From Fonsecaea monophora (Eukaryota > Ascomycota > Eurotiomycetes > Chaetothyriales > Herpotrichiellaceae), in the NCBI RefSeq assembly GCF_001642475.1, contig NW_019173933.1, forward strand, positions 682,001-746,000: a stretch of DNA of 64,000 nucleotides, in the 5' to 3' direction. Below, in pieces: positions 62,642-64,000 of the stretch (position 1 is the first letter of the stretch; every line of letters begins with the position of its first letter). The position numbers and the translations under genes were made by a program. The notes beneath the pieces were generated by a model that had not been told where the DNA came from, made no database searches, and saw only the letters and a list, made by a program, of their open reading frames with translations.

Positions 62642-64000
62642 TTAGCCATACAGGACCTCACACACACCACCAATGGGCACATCCATAACCGCATCCGTTC
62701 CTTCGTTCCAAGCAAGCCTCCAATTTGGGTGCGTTGCGTAGGCCTCTTGCGTCCCATACACGTGTTGGTTTCGAACTGAAGGCGCAGTTGTCGGGATGAA
62801 AGGATAAACCGAAGGATGACTAGGAGCATATGCCGCATATCGACCTTCAGAAAGGGGAAACGGTGCGGAGCGAGAAGTCCGCGAGAATTGGTCGTCCCAT
62901 GCTCGAATGTCTGATGGTGATGAGTGTTCGATATTGGCTCGGGAGGACTTTCGCTTTCCTTTCTCCTTTGATCGATGAGCCCCATCAACTCCAGTTTTGG
63001 AAGATTTCTTCCCTCTCCCACTCTTTACTCTTGCGCTATCCATATCTCGTTCAAGCCTGACCCGCTCTTCTAGCTCCTTCATCAGTCTTTTACTCCCCCC
63101 TTTCCTAATTCGCCCGGATTCATCGAGGACAGCAACATTTGTAGTGGCATCGACCATGCATTCTAGGCTCGTCAACGGGAGAGTGAGATATTCGACGTTG
63201 TAACTCAAGAGAGCAACATATATGAAGATAAGAAGCATGACAATCCAGGCAGGTATGGCGAGAGACCACCATCTATTCGGATAATAGGTGATCCCTAGAG
63301 CGTGGAGGAAGGGAGATGGGAGATACGACCAGAGAATGTAGATTAGAAAGGCGAGTGTCGAAGCCAAGTACAAAACAAAGCCATAGTACTCGTACGTCGG
63401 GACTTTGGGTGATGTTGGCGGAACTGGGTGTGCGCGCCGAGCTGAGTGTGCTACGGCTGCTTCAGTATCGTTTGGGGTCTCCACATCGGAACTGTCAGGT
63501 GTGGTTGGCCGGGTTGAGGCAGTTGAGCGATTGAGCAGAGAGGGAGGACGGAGCAGAGAAGTTAGGCTGGGCGAAGGCGGTAGGGGAGTTGGCGGACGAT
63601 TATAGAATGGAGGGTAGAGCGGAGGAGGTGGTGGAGGCGGAAGAGCTGTCGTTGACTGCGAGGTGTGTAATCCGTCTCCTTGGTGCTGTGGTTGAGAATG
63701 CCCTGAGGTCTGTGAAAGCGTGGGTCGAGCTGGCAATGAACGCACCCGAGATAATGATTCTGGTCTCTCTGACGACGATGCTAAATGCGCTCCTGGTCCT
63801 GTAGCACCGTCATGAGCCTGTTGTGAGACTTCTGTGTCCAAGGTCTCTTCAGAGAAGACTTCTCCTTCGTCTTCTTCATCCTCTTCCTCCGAAGTCTCCT
63901 GACGAGAGTAGTGAGACTCGAAATCATCGTCGTCTAATGTCACCCCTGCCACATCAAGCTCCGAACCGTCTTGTTCGTCTCTACGCTCTTCCGAGGGTGA
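62642..64000 (-). CDS. PIG-P domain protein (GPI-GlcNAc transferase subunit), 5' end beyond window
   Basis: The minus-strand frame is open from the right edge (64000) to the stop at 62642, at least 452 residues; the apparent internal start is only a GTG, so the true start is outside. The N-terminal ~170 residues are disordered: acidic (SEEEDEEDEGEVFSEE), then proline-rich (LPPPPPPPLYPPFYNRPP). The PIG-P domain follows: YEYYGFVLYLASTLAFLIYI (helix 1), LGITYYPNRWWSLAIPAW, VMLLIFIYVALLSYNVEYL (helix 2) and PLTSLECMVDATTNVAVLD. A basic linker (KEKGKRKSSRA) leads to a conserved end DVPIGGVCEVLYG. PIG-P/Gpi19 is a small subunit of the ER enzyme that starts GPI-anchor synthesis by adding GlcNAc to phosphatidylinositol. 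Human and yeast proteins are about 140-160 residues, so this one is greatly extended on both sides. Confidence 0.85.
   Translation of the reverse strand, partial: SPSEERRDEQDGSELDVAGVTLDDDDFESHYSRQETSEEEDEEDEGEVFSEETLDTEVSQQAHDGATGPGAHLASSSERPESLSRVRSLPARPTLSQTSGHSQPQHQGDGLHTSQSTTALPPPPPPPLYPPFYNRPPTPLPPSPSLTSLLRPPSLLNRSTASTRPTTPDSSDVETPNDTEAAVAHSARRAHPVPPTSPKVPTYEYYGFVLYLASTLAFLIYILWSYLPSPFLHALGITYYPNRWWSLAIPAWIVMLLIFIYVALLSYNVEYLTLPLTSLECMVDATTNVAVLDESGRIRKGGSKRLMKELEERVRLERDMDSARVKSGRGKKSSKTGVDGAHRSKEKGKRKSSRANIEHSSPSDIRAWDDQFSRTSRSAPFPLSEGRYAAYAPSHPSVYPFIPTTAPSVRNQHVYGTQEAYATHPNWRLAWNEGTDAVMDVPIGGVCEVLYG

Overview
The window is nuclear DNA from a filamentous ascomycete (Pezizomycotina). 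The evidence is intron-bearing genes with short introns (about 50-125 nt, GTRNGT donors, CTRAC-type branch sites, YAG acceptors), a STRIPAK/HAM-2-type protein, Zn2Cys6, bZIP and zinc-cluster-less fungal transcription factors, RTA1-like and Mid2-like membrane proteins, and a chromodomain/HDA2-3 protein. A Eurotiomycete or Chaetothyriales-like black yeast is my best guess from overall gene flavour, but this is weak inference. Twenty-six protein genes or gene remnants are supported. Gene models were built by hand from reading frames, splice signals and phase agreement. No rRNA, tRNA, CRISPR array or intact transposon was recognised.

Left part (1-18 kb), mainly housekeeping and chromatin: the 5' end of a Far11/STRIP/HAM-2 gene; an unresolved coding-like segment; MED11 and TAF5 transcribed divergently from one 366-bp spacer; a rhomboid protease; a chromodomain + HDA2/3 + coiled-coil protein; a flavin monooxygenase; a KANL3/TEX30-like alpha/beta hydrolase; and a Mid2/WSC-like cell-surface protein.

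Middle (18-34 kb): a large four-span membrane protein of unknown function, a truncated aminoglycoside-phosphotransferase-like remnant, an unknown 373-residue protein, a PhzF-family protein, an NTF2/SnoaL-like gene broken by a frameshift, a SelO/Fmp40 pseudokinase (AMPylase), and a 1529-residue coiled-coil protein with two internal repeat systems.

Right part (34-64 kb), accessory metabolism and regulation: an amidohydrolase of the 2,3-dihydroxybenzoate/gamma-resorcylate decarboxylase type, a Zn2Cys6 regulator, a divergently transcribed sugar-type MFS transporter and a Dabb-domain protein. These four could form a small catabolic cluster (inference). They are followed by a secreted GH17-like hydrolase, a phytanoyl-CoA-dioxygenase-family enzyme, an acyltransferase-3 membrane protein, a MetE-like protein, an RTA1-like membrane protein, a fungal transcription-factor-domain protein without a zinc cluster, a bZIP factor, a 3.4-kb gene-poor stretch, and a PIG-P subunit gene cut by the right edge. 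I found no convincing novel multi-gene system. The most unusual items are the coding-like AT-hook reading frame inside the long TAF5 intron, the repeat architecture of the giant coiled-coil protein, the chromodomain-HDA2/3 protein, and two decaying genes.
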